Origin: Pseudomonas sp. BCA17
GTDB taxonomy: Bacteria > Pseudomonadota > Gammaproteobacteria > Pseudomonadales > Pseudomonadaceae
DNA: 64,000 bases
Direction: 5' to 3'
Assembly: GCF_004519405.1 (NCBI RefSeq)
Contig: NZ_SGWI01000004.1
Coordinates: forward strand, 434,001 to 498,000
Shown here: in pieces, positions 8,965-17,109 of the stretch
How positions within the stretch are numbered: the stretch's first letter is position 1
How the letters are laid out: each line of letters opens with the position of its first letter
Translations under genes and position numbers: made by a program
The notes under the pieces: generated by a model
What the model saw: the letters and a program-made list of their open reading frames with translations, nothing else
Told to the model about the DNA's origin: nothing
The model's database searches: none

Positions 8965-9625
8965 GTGCTTCCAGCAAATACCCCAGGCCGCGGAAAGTCA
9001 CGATGGCGATGGGTTGGCCATCAAGCTTCTTGCGCAGGCGGTGCACGTAGATTTCGATCGCATCGGGGCTGGCCTCTTCGTCCAGGCCGAACACCTGGGA
9101 AGCCAGTTGCTCCTTGCTCATCACGCGGCCCGGGCGGGCAATCAAGGCCTCCAATACCGCTTGCTCGCGAGAGGTCAACGTCATCAGTTCGCCCCCCACC
9201 GTGAACCGCCTTGTATCCAGGTCGTAGACCAGCACGCCGCAGGTCTGCTGGCGCTCGCCGCCGAGTACGCTGCGGCGCAACAGCGCCTTGACCCGCGCTT
9301 CCAGCTCCGTCAGTTCAAAGGGTTTGGCGAGGTAGTCGTCGGCCCCCAGGTTCAGGCCATGCACGCGGTCCTTTACGTCACTGCGCGCCGTCAGCATCAG
9401 CACCGGCAGGTTTTTACCGCGCGCCCGCAAGCGTGCCAGCACCTCGAAACCGTCCATGCGCGGCAGCCCGACATCGAGGACCGCTACCGCATAGTCCTCG
9501 CTGCTCAAGGCCAGGTCCGCGGCCACCCCATCGTGCAGCACATCGACGGTCAACCCTGTGCTCTTGAGCGCCTGGGCGACACTTTCGGCGAGTTGCAAAT
9601 GGTCTTCAACCAAGAGGACACGCAT
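8954..9625 (-). CDS. tctD: OmpR-family response regulator TctD
   Basis: DNA-binding response regulator of 223 residues. The receiver domain has the acidic pair in LLVEDH, phospho-acceptor Asp51 (VLDVGLP) and the conserved Lys near residue 101 (LAKPF); the winged helix is C-terminal (about 125-220, ending in IVTFRGLGYLL). The start at 9625 is used because it opens straight into the receiver domain; the longer in-frame extension to 9712 would run into the direct repeats. It is divergent from the porin gene and probably binds the repeats at 9713-9740. Confidence 0.93.
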   Translation of the reverse strand: MRVLLVEDHLQLAESVAQALKSTGLTVDVLHDGVAADLALSSEDYAVAVLDVGLPRMDGFEVLARLRARGKNLPVLMLTARSDVKDRVHGLNLGADDYLAKPFELTELEARVKALLRRSVLGGERQQTCGVLVYDLDTRRFTVGGELMTLTSREQAVLEALIARPGRVMSKEQLASQVFGLDEEASPDAIEIYVHRLRKKLDGQPIAIVTFRGLGYLLEARDA

Positions 9626-9712
9626 GGATTTCCACCTTATACGGGCATGGTCGGCGCCACGCTTTGCGGGGCAGTTTACAGGCGCCGCATAGCCTGTGAA
9701 GCCCGAAAACAC

Positions 9713-9740
9713 TGAAAGACAACTGAAAGGTTAGTGAAAG
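9713..9740. promoter_or_regulatory. Candidate TctD operator: three TGAAAG repeats at 11-bp spacing
   Basis: TGAAAG occurs at 9713-9718, 9724-9729 and 9735-9740, exactly one helical turn (11 bp) apart and in the same orientation, in the 235-bp gap between tctD and the porin. Tandem half-sites at 10-11 bp are what OmpR-family regulators bind. Confidence 0.6.
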
Positions 9741-9838
9741 GTTCGCCCTTTAGCATCCAACCTCGGTGGTCTATGCCCACCCAGTTGCCTGACTCGCAAC
9801 GCCCGAAAAACGCCTCGAAGCGTTTTCGCCAAAATAAG

Positions 9839-9846
9839 AACAATAA
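9839..9846 (+). promoter_or_regulatory. CA motif (Hfq/Crc site) at the porin ribosome binding site
   Basis: AACAATAA fits AANAANAA and abuts the Shine-Dalgarno CGGAG (9847-9851) of the porin, whose ATG is at 9861. Hfq with Crc binds such motifs and blocks translation during catabolite repression in Pseudomonas. Confidence 0.6.
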
Positions 9847-9860
9847 CGGAGTACACAACG

Positions 9861-11150
9861 ATGCTGTCGACACAGCCCCAGGCTCGCCCGCCTGTGCGTT
9901 TTTCCCGCCTGACCCGAACCGCCCTGACCAGCGCCGCCGCCCTTGCCGGCTTTTCCCCGGTCAGCCAGGCCGCCTTCTTCGAAGACAGCAGCGCGACCCT
10001 GGAAACCCGCAACATGTATTTCAACCGCGATTTTCGCGATGGCACCAGCGCCCAGCAATCCAAGCGTGACGAATGGGCCCAGGGCTTCATGCTCAACCTG
10101 CAATCGGGCTACACCGACGGCACCGTCGGCTTTGGCGTGGATGCGCTGGGCATGCTCGGGGTCAAGCTCGACTCCAGTCCCGACCGCACCGGCACTGGCC
10201 TGTTGCCCACCGACGACGGTCGCGCGGTCGACGAGTACTCCAAGCTCGGCCTGACCGGCAAAGTGAAGATCTCCGCCACCGAGCTGAAAATCGGTGCACT
10301 GATACCCGAGCTGCCGATCCTCAAGCCCAACGACGGTCGCATCCTGCCGCAGACGTTCAATGGCGGCCTGTTGACGTCCAAGGAGTTCAAGAACCTTGTG
10401 TTCACCGGTGGCCGCCTGGACAAAGCCAAGGACCGCGACTCCACCGACTACGAAGACATCGCCCTCAACAATAAGAACAGCCGTTTCGTCAGTGGCGCCA
10501 CCGGCAAGCACTTCAATTTCGGCGGTGTCGACTACACATTCGCCGACAAGATCACCGGCAGCTACCACTTCGCCCAACTGGATGACGTCTACCGCCAGCA
10601 CTTCCTCGGCCTGGTCGCCTCGCGTCCGATGGGCCCCGGCACCTTTGGCGCCGACCTGCGCCTGGCCATCAGCGATGACACCGGCGCCGCCCGCGGCGGC
10701 AAAATCGACAACACCTCCCTCAACGGCCTGTTCAGCTATGCCCTCAATGGCCATAAGCTCAGCGCCGGTTACCAGCACATGTCCGGCGACAGCGCTTTTC
10801 CCTACGTGGACGGCAGCGATCCGTACCTGGTCAACTTCGTCCAGATCAACGACTTTGCCGGCGCCGAAGAACGCTCCTGGCAGGCGCGCTACGACTACGA
10901 CTTCGCCAAGCTGGGGATTCCCGGCCTGAGCTTCATGAGTCGTTACCTGTCGGGCGACAATATCAAGCTCAGGAACGGCGAGACCGGCAAAGAGTGGGAA
11001 CGCAACAGCGAGATCCGCTACGTGGTGCAAAGCGGCACGTTCAAGGACGTCGCCGTGCGCCTGCGCAATGCCACGTACCGTTCCAACTATTCGGCCCGTG
11101 ATGCGGATGAAGTGCGCCTGCTGGTCAGCTACAGCGTGGCGCTTTGGTAG
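9861..11150 (+). CDS. opdH: OprD-family outer-membrane porin (OpdH-like)
   Basis: Eighteen-strand substrate-specific porin of 429 residues with a signal peptide ending near residue 37 (SQAAFF). The mature start (TLETRNMYFNRDF) and the typical OprD strands with the SRYLSGD motif near residue 357 are present, and the last residues are the strand LLVSYSVALW, ending in an aromatic residue. It heads the tricarboxylate uptake genes and is divergent from tctDE, the same order as opdH in P. aeruginosa, where the porin admits cis-aconitate and related acids. The exact substrate is inferred from context. Confidence 0.85.
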   Translation: MLSTQPQARPPVRFSRLTRTALTSAAALAGFSPVSQAAFFEDSSATLETRNMYFNRDFRDGTSAQQSKRDEWAQGFMLNLQSGYTDGTVGFGVDALGMLGVKLDSSPDRTGTGLLPTDDGRAVDEYSKLGLTGKVKISATELKIGALIPELPILKPNDGRILPQTFNGGLLTSKEFKNLVFTGGRLDKAKDRDSTDYEDIALNNKNSRFVSGATGKHFNFGGVDYTFADKITGSYHFAQLDDVYRQHFLGLVASRPMGPGTFGADLRLAISDDTGAARGGKIDNTSLNGLFSYALNGHKLSAGYQHMSGDSAFPYVDGSDPYLVNFVQINDFAGAEERSWQARYDYDFAKLGIPGLSFMSRYLSGDNIKLRNGETGKEWERNSEIRYVVQSGTFKDVAVRLRNATYRSNYSARDADEVRLLVSYSVALW

Positions 11151-11163
11151 TCAAAAAGCTCAT

Positions 11164-11171
11164 AACAACAA
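11164..11171 (+). promoter_or_regulatory. CA motif (Hfq/Crc site) before tctC
   Basis: AACAACAA (AANAANAA type) lies just upstream of the CGGAGA Shine-Dalgarno of tctC (ATG at 11186), repeating the arrangement found at the porin gene. Confidence 0.55.
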
Positions 11172-11185
11172 AGACGGAGATACCC

Positions 11186-12166
11186 ATGACCTTTTCATTG
11201 CGTAAATTGGCCCTTGCCGCCGGCTGCATGCTGTTCGCCGGTCAACTGCTGGCCGACGAACCCAAACGCCCGGAATGTATCGCCCCGGCTTCCCCCGGTG
11301 GCGGTTTTGACCTGACCTGCAAATTGGCGCAAAGCGCGCTGGTCAACGAAAAGCTGCTGAGCAAACCCATGCGCGTGACCTACATGCCCGGCGGCGTGGG
11401 CGCGGTCGCCTACAACGCGGTGGTGGCCCAGCGCCCTGCAGATGCCGGTACGCTGGTCGCCTGGTCCAGCGGTTCGCTGTTGAACCTGGCGCAAGGCAAG
11501 TTCGGTCGCTTCGATGAGAGTGCCGTGCGTTGGCTGGCGGCGGTGGGCACCAGCTACGGAGCCATCGCAGTGAAAAGCGATTCGCCCTACAAGACCCTCG
11601 ATGATCTGGTCAAAGCCCTGAAGAAAGACCCGGGCAGCGTGGTCATCGGTTCCGGCGGCACCGTCGGCAGCCAGGACTGGATGCAAACCGCGCTGATCGC
11701 CAAGGCCGCCGGGATCAACCCGCGCGAGCTGCGTTATGTGGCACTCGAAGGCGGCGGCGAAATCGCCACGGCCCTGCTCGGTGGTCACATTCAGGTGGGT
11801 AGTACCGACATCTCCGACTCCATGCCGCACATCTTGAGCGGCGACATGCGACTGCTGGCGGTGTTCTCCGAGCAGCGCCTGGACGAGCCGGAAATGAAGA
11901 ACATTCCGACCGCCAAAGAGCAAGGCTACGACATTGTCTGGCCGGTAGTACGTGGCTTCTACCTCGGGCCAAAAGTCAGCGATGCCGACTACGCCTGGTG
12001 GAAGGAGGCCTTCGACAAACTGCTGGCCTCCGAAGAGTTCGCCAAGCTGCGTGACCAGCGCGAGCTGTTCCCGTTCGCCATGACCGGCCCGGAGCTGGAC
12101 ACCTACGTGAAGAAACAGGTGGCTGACTACAAAGTGCTGGCCAAAGAGTTCGGCCTGATCCAGTAA
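11186..12166 (+). CDS. tctC: Tricarboxylate-binding periplasmic protein TctC
   Basis: Solute-binding component of a TTT (tripartite tricarboxylate) transporter, Bug family, 326 residues from the ATG at 11186. That ATG follows a good ribosome binding site and opens into a signal peptide (cleavage near LLADEP); the longer frame from 11144 overlaps the porin and is not used. Bug features are the N-terminal ECIAPASPGGGFD loop and the central DISDSMPHILSGDMRLLAV segment. It is followed by a stem-loop and then tctB. Confidence 0.93.
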   Translation: MTFSLRKLALAAGCMLFAGQLLADEPKRPECIAPASPGGGFDLTCKLAQSALVNEKLLSKPMRVTYMPGGVGAVAYNAVVAQRPADAGTLVAWSSGSLLNLAQGKFGRFDESAVRWLAAVGTSYGAIAVKSDSPYKTLDDLVKALKKDPGSVVIGSGGTVGSQDWMQTALIAKAAGINPRELRYVALEGGGEIATALLGGHIQVGSTDISDSMPHILSGDMRLLAVFSEQRLDEPEMKNIPTAKEQGYDIVWPVVRGFYLGPKVSDADYAWWKEAFDKLLASEEFAKLRDQRELFPFAMTGPELDTYVKKQVADYKVLAKEFGLIQ

Positions 12167-12183
12167 TCGCCCCTCTTTTGCAC

Positions 12184-12213
12184 GGCCGTGCCCTCATGAA
12201 CGAGGGCACGGCC
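12184..12213 (+). other. Stem-loop between tctC and tctB
   Basis: GGCCGTGCCCTC, loop ATGAAC, GAGGGCACGGCC: a perfect 12-bp GC-rich stem with no following T run. It sits 17 bases after the tctC stop and just before the tctB ribosome binding site. Such hairpins often protect the upstream binding-protein mRNA and make it more abundant than the membrane subunits. Confidence 0.65.
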
Positions 12214-12225
12214 CAGGAGTTCCAC

Positions 12226-12684
12226 ATGCTCTTACAACGCATTTTCGCCTCGGTGATGCTGCTGGTCTGCGCCGGCCTGGCGCTGATGGCGTGGCCGTAT
12301 CAGGCGTCGTTTTCCTACGAGCCGGTCGGGCCGCGGGCCTACCCGCTGCTGATGCTCGGGCTGATGAGCCTGGGCCTGCTCTACATGCTGTTTCGCCCAC
12401 AGCCGACCAAACACACGGAAGAAGAACCTGCGCTGGACCGCCAGACGCTGATCAAGATCGGTATCTGCGTGGCCCTGTTGCTGGTCTTTGCCGGCACCTT
12501 CGAATCCCTGGGTTTCATCCTCAGCAGCATGTTGATCGGTATTCCGATGGCACGGCTGTATGGCGGCCGCTGGTTGCCCGGTGCGGTGATCATCACCTTG
12601 ATGAGCGTCGGCCTTTATCTGTTGTTCGATAAAGCCATGGACGTACCGCTGCCCCTCGGTCTGCTCGACGTTCTGGAGAACTGA
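12226..12684 (+). CDS. tctB: Small membrane subunit TctB
   Basis: Small subunit of the TTT transporter, 152 residues, with four membrane segments (about 5-23, 37-55, 75-96 and 108-140 as a pair). The ATG at 12226 follows CAGGAG closely; an in-frame start at 12178 would translate the hairpin and is not used. It ends one base before the tctA ATG, as expected for coupled subunits. Confidence 0.9.
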   Translation: MLLQRIFASVMLLVCAGLALMAWPYQASFSYEPVGPRAYPLLMLGLMSLGLLYMLFRPQPTKHTEEEPALDRQTLIKIGICVALLLVFAGTFESLGFILSSMLIGIPMARLYGGRWLPGAVIITLMSVGLYLLFDKAMDVPLPLGLLDVLEN

Positions 12685-12685
12685 T

Positions 12686-14200
12686 ATGGATACTTTCGGC
12701 TATTTGGGCCAAGGCTTCGGCGTCGCGCTGAGCCCCTACAACCTGGTGACCGCGCTGTGCGGCACTCTGATCGGCACCGTGGTCGGCCTGTTGCCGGGCC
12801 TGGGCCCGATCAACGGCGTGGCGCTGTTGATCCCCATCGCTTTCGCCCTGGGCCTGCCGCCCGAGTCGGCGTTGATCCTGCTGGCCGCCGTGTACCTGGG
12901 TTGCGAATACGGCGGGCGTATCAGCTCGATCCTGCTCAACATCCCGGGCGAAGCCTCTACCGTGATGACCACCCTCGACGGTTATCCGATGGCCCGCAAA
13001 GGCCTTGCCGGTGTGGCGTTGTCGTTGTCCGCCTGGAGTTCGTTCATCGGTGCGTTCATCGCTACCTGCGGCATGGTGTTGTTCGCACCGCTGCTGGCCA
13101 AATGGGCGATTGCCTTCGGCCCGGCGGAATATTTCGTACTGATGGTGTTTGCGATTGTCTGCCTCGGCGGCATGGCCGGTGACAAACCGTTGAAAACCTT
13201 TGTCGCGGCGCTGATCGGCCTGTTCCTCTCGGCGGTAGGCATCGACGCCAACAGCGGCGTGTACCGCTTTACCGGCGACAACATCCACCTCACCGACGGC
13301 ATCCAGTTCGTGGTGCTGGTGCTCGGCCTGTTCTCCATCAGCGAGATCCTGTTGTTGCTGGAAAAAACCCACCGTGGTCAGGAAGCGGTCAAAGCCACCG
13401 GGCGCATGCTATTCAACCTCAAGGAAGCCGGTGCGGTGTTCGCGGTGAATATCCGTTGCGGCTTGCTCGGTTTCATCATGGGCGTGCTGCCCGGTGCCGG
13501 TGCCACCTTGGCGTCCGCCGTTGCCTACATGACCGAAAAACGCATGGCCGGTGCCGGCGGCAAGTTCGGCCAGGGTGACATGCGCGGCCTCGCGGCCCCG
13601 GAAACCGCCATCGGCGCCTCCGCCTGCGGCGCCCTGGTGCCGATGCTGACCCTGGGCGTACCCGGTTCGGGCACCACGGCGGTGATGATCGGCGCCCTGT
13701 CGCTGTATAACATCACCCCGGGCCCGCTGCTGTTCCAACAGCAACCCGACATCGTCTGGGGCCTGATCGCGTCGTTGTTTATCGCCAATATCATGCTGGT
13801 GATCCTCAACATCCCGATGATCCGCATCTTCACGCGCATCCTCGCCGTACCGAACTGGGCGCTGGTGCCCGTGATCGCCATTATCACCGCGATCGGTGTG
13901 TACGCCGTGCATGCCACCACGTTCGATCTCTTCCTGATGATCGGTATCGGTATCTTCGGCTACATCCTGCGCAAGCTCGACTTCCCGCTGTCGCCCGTAC
14001 TGCTGGGTTTTATCCTCGGCGGCCTGATGGAACAGAACCTGCGCCGCGCGCTGTCGATCTCCAACGGGGCGCTGGATATCCTCTGGTCGAGCCCGATCAC
14101 CTTCGGTGTGTGGGTGCTGACTGCGCTGATGCTGGCCTTCCCGCTGGTGCGTATCTACCGTAAACGGGCGCTGCAGCGTCGCGCCGTGGCCGATGTCTGA
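12686..14200 (+). CDS. tctA: Large membrane subunit TctA
   Basis: Transport subunit of the tripartite tricarboxylate transporter, 504 residues with about 11-12 membrane segments. Family hallmarks are the N-terminal GTLIGTVVGLLPGLGP motif (about residues 26-41) and its repeat GFIMGVLPGAGATLASA (about residues 262-278), each a glycine-rich loop. It follows tctB by one base and overlaps the AbrB-family gene by 8 bp, so all are likely co-translated. Confidence 0.95.
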   Translation: MDTFGYLGQGFGVALSPYNLVTALCGTLIGTVVGLLPGLGPINGVALLIPIAFALGLPPESALILLAAVYLGCEYGGRISSILLNIPGEASTVMTTLDGYPMARKGLAGVALSLSAWSSFIGAFIATCGMVLFAPLLAKWAIAFGPAEYFVLMVFAIVCLGGMAGDKPLKTFVAALIGLFLSAVGIDANSGVYRFTGDNIHLTDGIQFVVLVLGLFSISEILLLLEKTHRGQEAVKATGRMLFNLKEAGAVFAVNIRCGLLGFIMGVLPGAGATLASAVAYMTEKRMAGAGGKFGQGDMRGLAAPETAIGASACGALVPMLTLGVPGSGTTAVMIGALSLYNITPGPLLFQQQPDIVWGLIASLFIANIMLVILNIPMIRIFTRILAVPNWALVPVIAIITAIGVYAVHATTFDLFLMIGIGIFGYILRKLDFPLSPVLLGFILGGLMEQNLRRALSISNGALDILWSSPITFGVWVLTALMLAFPLVRIYRKRALQRRAVADV

Positions 14201-15221
14201 AGCCACCTTTAAACATTGGTGGGGAACACCGCTGGTCGGCCTGGCCGGCGGTTACCTGGCCAGCCTCGTCGGCTGGCCTTTGCCGTATATGGTCGGCTCG
14301 CTGCTGGCGATCATCCTGGTGCGCTGCCTTACACCGTGGCAACTGGCGGAGATCCCCGGAGGGCGCAAATGCGGCCAATGGGTGGTCGGCATAGGCATCG
14401 GCCTGCACTTCACCCCGGTGGTGATCGAACAGGTGATGAGCCACTTCGGGCTGATCTTCTTCGGCGCGTTGGTCACCAGCCTGTCGAGCATCGTGGGCGT
14501 GTGGTTGATGCGCCGCAGCGGCGAAGACCGCGCCACCGCGTTTTTCTCCAGCATGCCGGGCGGCTCCGGTGAGATGGTCAACCTCGGCGCACGCAACGGC
14601 GCGGTACTCAGCCGGGTCGCGGCCGGGCAGAGCTTGCGGGTACTGGTGGTGGTGCTGTGTGTACCGGCGATCTTCAAATATGTGCTGGAGGGTGGCACGC
14701 CACAGTTTCATCCGGCGCCGGTGAGCTGGCCCTGGTTACTGGTGCTGTTTCCGATTGGCGCGCTGATGGCCTGGGGCTGGCAGCGTTTGCGCCAGCCGAA
14801 CCCGTGGCTGTTCGGGCCGTTGCTGGTGACCGCCACCGCCAGTGTTGTGTGGGACTTGCATATCGGCCTGCCCGACGGCGGCAGCCAGATCGGCCAATGG
14901 CTGATCGGCAGCGGCCTGGGTTGCCACTTCAACCGGCAGTTCTTCCGCCGCGCGCCCTCGTTCATTGGGCGTACCTTGATCGGCACGGCCTTGACCATGG
15001 CATTGGCGACCGTCGCTGCAGTGGGTTTGAGCGCGTTGACTGGCCTTGACCTGCGCTCACTGACCTTGGGCATGATGCCCGGCGGCATTGCCGAAATGAG
15101 CCTGACGGCCGAAACCCTGCAACTGTCGGTGCCCTTGGTGACGGCGATGCAGGTGATGCGGTTGTTGTTTGTGTTGTTTCTGGCAGAGCCGTTGTTCAGG
15201 CGGTGGGATCGCCTTCCCTGA
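14193..15221 (+). CDS. AbrB-family membrane protein (PF05145)
   Basis: Integral membrane protein of 342 residues with about ten membrane segments in two halves, each containing a MPGG-S/I-x-E-M motif (SMPGGSGEMVNLG near residue 123 and MMPGGIAEMSLTAE near residue 295). The E. coli relative AbrB (ammonia monooxygenase-like name) has no firm function. It starts 8 bp inside tctA, so it is translationally coupled to the transporter; it may be an accessory permease or export valve, but that is inference. Confidence 0.85.
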   Translation: MSEATFKHWWGTPLVGLAGGYLASLVGWPLPYMVGSLLAIILVRCLTPWQLAEIPGGRKCGQWVVGIGIGLHFTPVVIEQVMSHFGLIFFGALVTSLSSIVGVWLMRRSGEDRATAFFSSMPGGSGEMVNLGARNGAVLSRVAAGQSLRVLVVVLCVPAIFKYVLEGGTPQFHPAPVSWPWLLVLFPIGALMAWGWQRLRQPNPWLFGPLLVTATASVVWDLHIGLPDGGSQIGQWLIGSGLGCHFNRQFFRRAPSFIGRTLIGTALTMALATVAAVGLSALTGLDLRSLTLGMMPGGIAEMSLTAETLQLSVPLVTAMQVMRLLFVLFLAEPLFRRWDRLP

Positions 15222-15325
15222 CAGGCCACAGCCATTCGTCGGAACTGTCAATTCTCACAGCTAGCGATACTGATGTGCCATCGTTTCAATCAACCCAACC
15301 GCCTGGTCCATTAAAGGAAGTGGTT

Positions 15326-16264
15326 ATGAAACGTACCGTCAACCCCACTCAGCAGCAAAACGACGACGTGGAGCCTGAAGGCATTATCGGTGTCATACAC
15401 CTTACCGACACACCAAGCCGCCTATTGGTCAACGTGGACGGAACACGTCTATATGTTGCCAGCACTAACGGTGAGTCAGTGACGATCATCGATACTGCAA
15501 GCAATGCCATCATCCACACGGTTGAAGGTCACGGAGCTCCACTCTGGCTGGTCCTGCACCCGACGCGCCCATGGCTCTATATCAGCTATGCGAACCGCCC
15601 CGGTAATCCTGTCATCATGGTGATCAGTACCACTACCTTTGACGTACTCGACACGTTGAGCGGCTTTATCTCCATCAACGGCATTGCGATTAGCTCGAGT
15701 GGGTTGCGGCTTTATGCTCCAGACCGCGCCGGCGAGCTGGATATCATTGAAATCAGCAATCCTCAGCAACGCGTAAAACTGAGATTCAACGCTGCGCCCG
15801 ACATCGTCACAATCGCACCAGGGAATGCACGAGCCCACCTGGCCAACGGGTTCGCGAGTTGGTTCACGGTCCATCTGGGGACCAATCGTTTGGTGAGTAC
15901 CGTCAATACACAAGTTCCCAGCCAGCCCTCCACTATCGCTCATGCAACTTACATCGCACGCATCTACATCCTTTACCCGAGCGCCAATCAGATTTACATA
16001 GGCGACACCACCACTAACCGACAAAGCCGAATCCTGAGCAACCTGCTGCAGCCATGGGATATCACGTTCAATAGCATGCGCGGGCTGGCCTACGTCACGG
16101 AAACCCAAGGTCACCGGGTCAGTATCCTCGATACCACCAGCGAAAGCGTCATCGGCACCTTCGAGGGGTTCAACAGGCCCATGGGGATTTCCAGCACCAG
16201 TGATGGCCGTATGGCCTATGTCGCCAACAGCGGCGACAACACCATTGCTCGAGTAAGGCTTTAA
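15326..16264 (+). CDS. YVTN/YncE-like beta-propeller protein
   Basis: Protein of 312 residues built from about seven repeats of 40-45 residues with the pattern G-T-R/L-LYVA...V-IDT-I...; clear copies are DGTRLYVASTNGESVTIIDT near the start and DGRMAYVANSGDNTIARV at the end. The ATG at 15326 follows AAAGGAAG; the long upstream frame is not needed. No signal peptide or membrane segment is seen, unlike many YncE proteins, so it is probably cytoplasmic. Base composition looks less GC-rich than its neighbours. It stands alone between the tct genes and ung. Function unknown. Confidence 0.8.
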   Translation: MKRTVNPTQQQNDDVEPEGIIGVIHLTDTPSRLLVNVDGTRLYVASTNGESVTIIDTASNAIIHTVEGHGAPLWLVLHPTRPWLYISYANRPGNPVIMVISTTTFDVLDTLSGFISINGIAISSSGLRLYAPDRAGELDIIEISNPQQRVKLRFNAAPDIVTIAPGNARAHLANGFASWFTVHLGTNRLVSTVNTQVPSQPSTIAHATYIARIYILYPSANQIYIGDTTTNRQSRILSNLLQPWDITFNSMRGLAYVTETQGHRVSILDTTSESVIGTFEGFNRPMGISSTSDGRMAYVANSGDNTIARVRL

Positions 16265-16282
16265 GCCCAGGCCGCTCCGGGT

Positions 16283-16975
16283 TCAGATTGGAGGCAATCG
16301 CCACTCAATCGGCGTTTCTCCATTTTGCTCGAGGAATTTGTTGGCACGGCTGAAGTGCCCGCATCCCAGGAACCCGCGATACGCCGACAACGGCGACGGG
16401 TGTACCGAGGTCAGCACCAGGTGCTTGGTGGCGTCGATCAGCTTCTGCTTGCTCTGGGCATGCGCGCCCCACAGCAGGAACACCAGATGCGGCTGATGCT
16501 CGCTGACCACTTCGATAATGCGGTCGGTAAAGAACTGCCAGCCCTTGCCCGCATGGGCGTTGGCATTGGCGCGCTCTACGGTCATGGTGGTGTTGAGCAG
16601 CAGCACGCCCTGGTTGGCCCAGCTCTGCAGGCAGCCGTGGTTGGGGATGTCGATGTTCAGGTCGCGCTTGAGCTCTTTATAAATGTTGACCAGCGACGGC
16701 GGCGTCGGCACGCCCGGCTGCACCGAGAAGCACAGGCCATGGGCCTGACCGGGCCCGTGATACGGGTCCTGGCCGAGGATCACTACCTTGACCTTGTCGA
16801 GCGGCGTGGAATTGAGCGCATTGAAAATCAGCGGGCCTGGCGGGTAGATCTCCTTGCCGGCGGCATGCTCCTGGCGCAGAAACTCGCGCAACTGGGCCAT
16901 GTACGGTTTGTCGAACTCATCCCGCAGGGCGTGTTTCCAGCTGGGTTCGAGTTTGATACGGTCGCCATCAGTCAT
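16283..16975 (-). CDS. ung: Uracil-DNA glycosylase
   Basis: Family 1 uracil-DNA glycosylase that removes uracil from DNA in base-excision repair; 230 residues from the ATG at 16975. The catalytic water-activating loop GQDPYHGPGQAHGLCFSV contains Asp70, and the C-terminal HPSPLSAYRGFLGCGHFS loop carries the catalytic His and the minor-groove intercalation loop. Upstream in-frame residues to 17077 show no family similarity and are left out. It is convergent with the beta-propeller gene, with 18 bp between their ends. Confidence 0.97.
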   Translation of the reverse strand: MTDGDRIKLEPSWKHALRDEFDKPYMAQLREFLRQEHAAGKEIYPPGPLIFNALNSTPLDKVKVVILGQDPYHGPGQAHGLCFSVQPGVPTPPSLVNIYKELKRDLNIDIPNHGCLQSWANQGVLLLNTTMTVERANANAHAGKGWQFFTDRIIEVVSEHQPHLVFLLWGAHAQSKQKLIDATKHLVLTSVHPSPLSAYRGFLGCGHFSRANKFLEQNGETPIEWRLPPI

Positions 16976-17109
16976 GATTGAGTCGTCTTGTAAAAAGAAT
17001 GGGCGAACCCTAGGAAAGCGCACCCCGCTTGTCAATTGATCTGACACACCACCGACACTTTCCCGCCCAGCGATCATACTGATCCTTCAACGTATCGATT
17101 GAGGTCACG

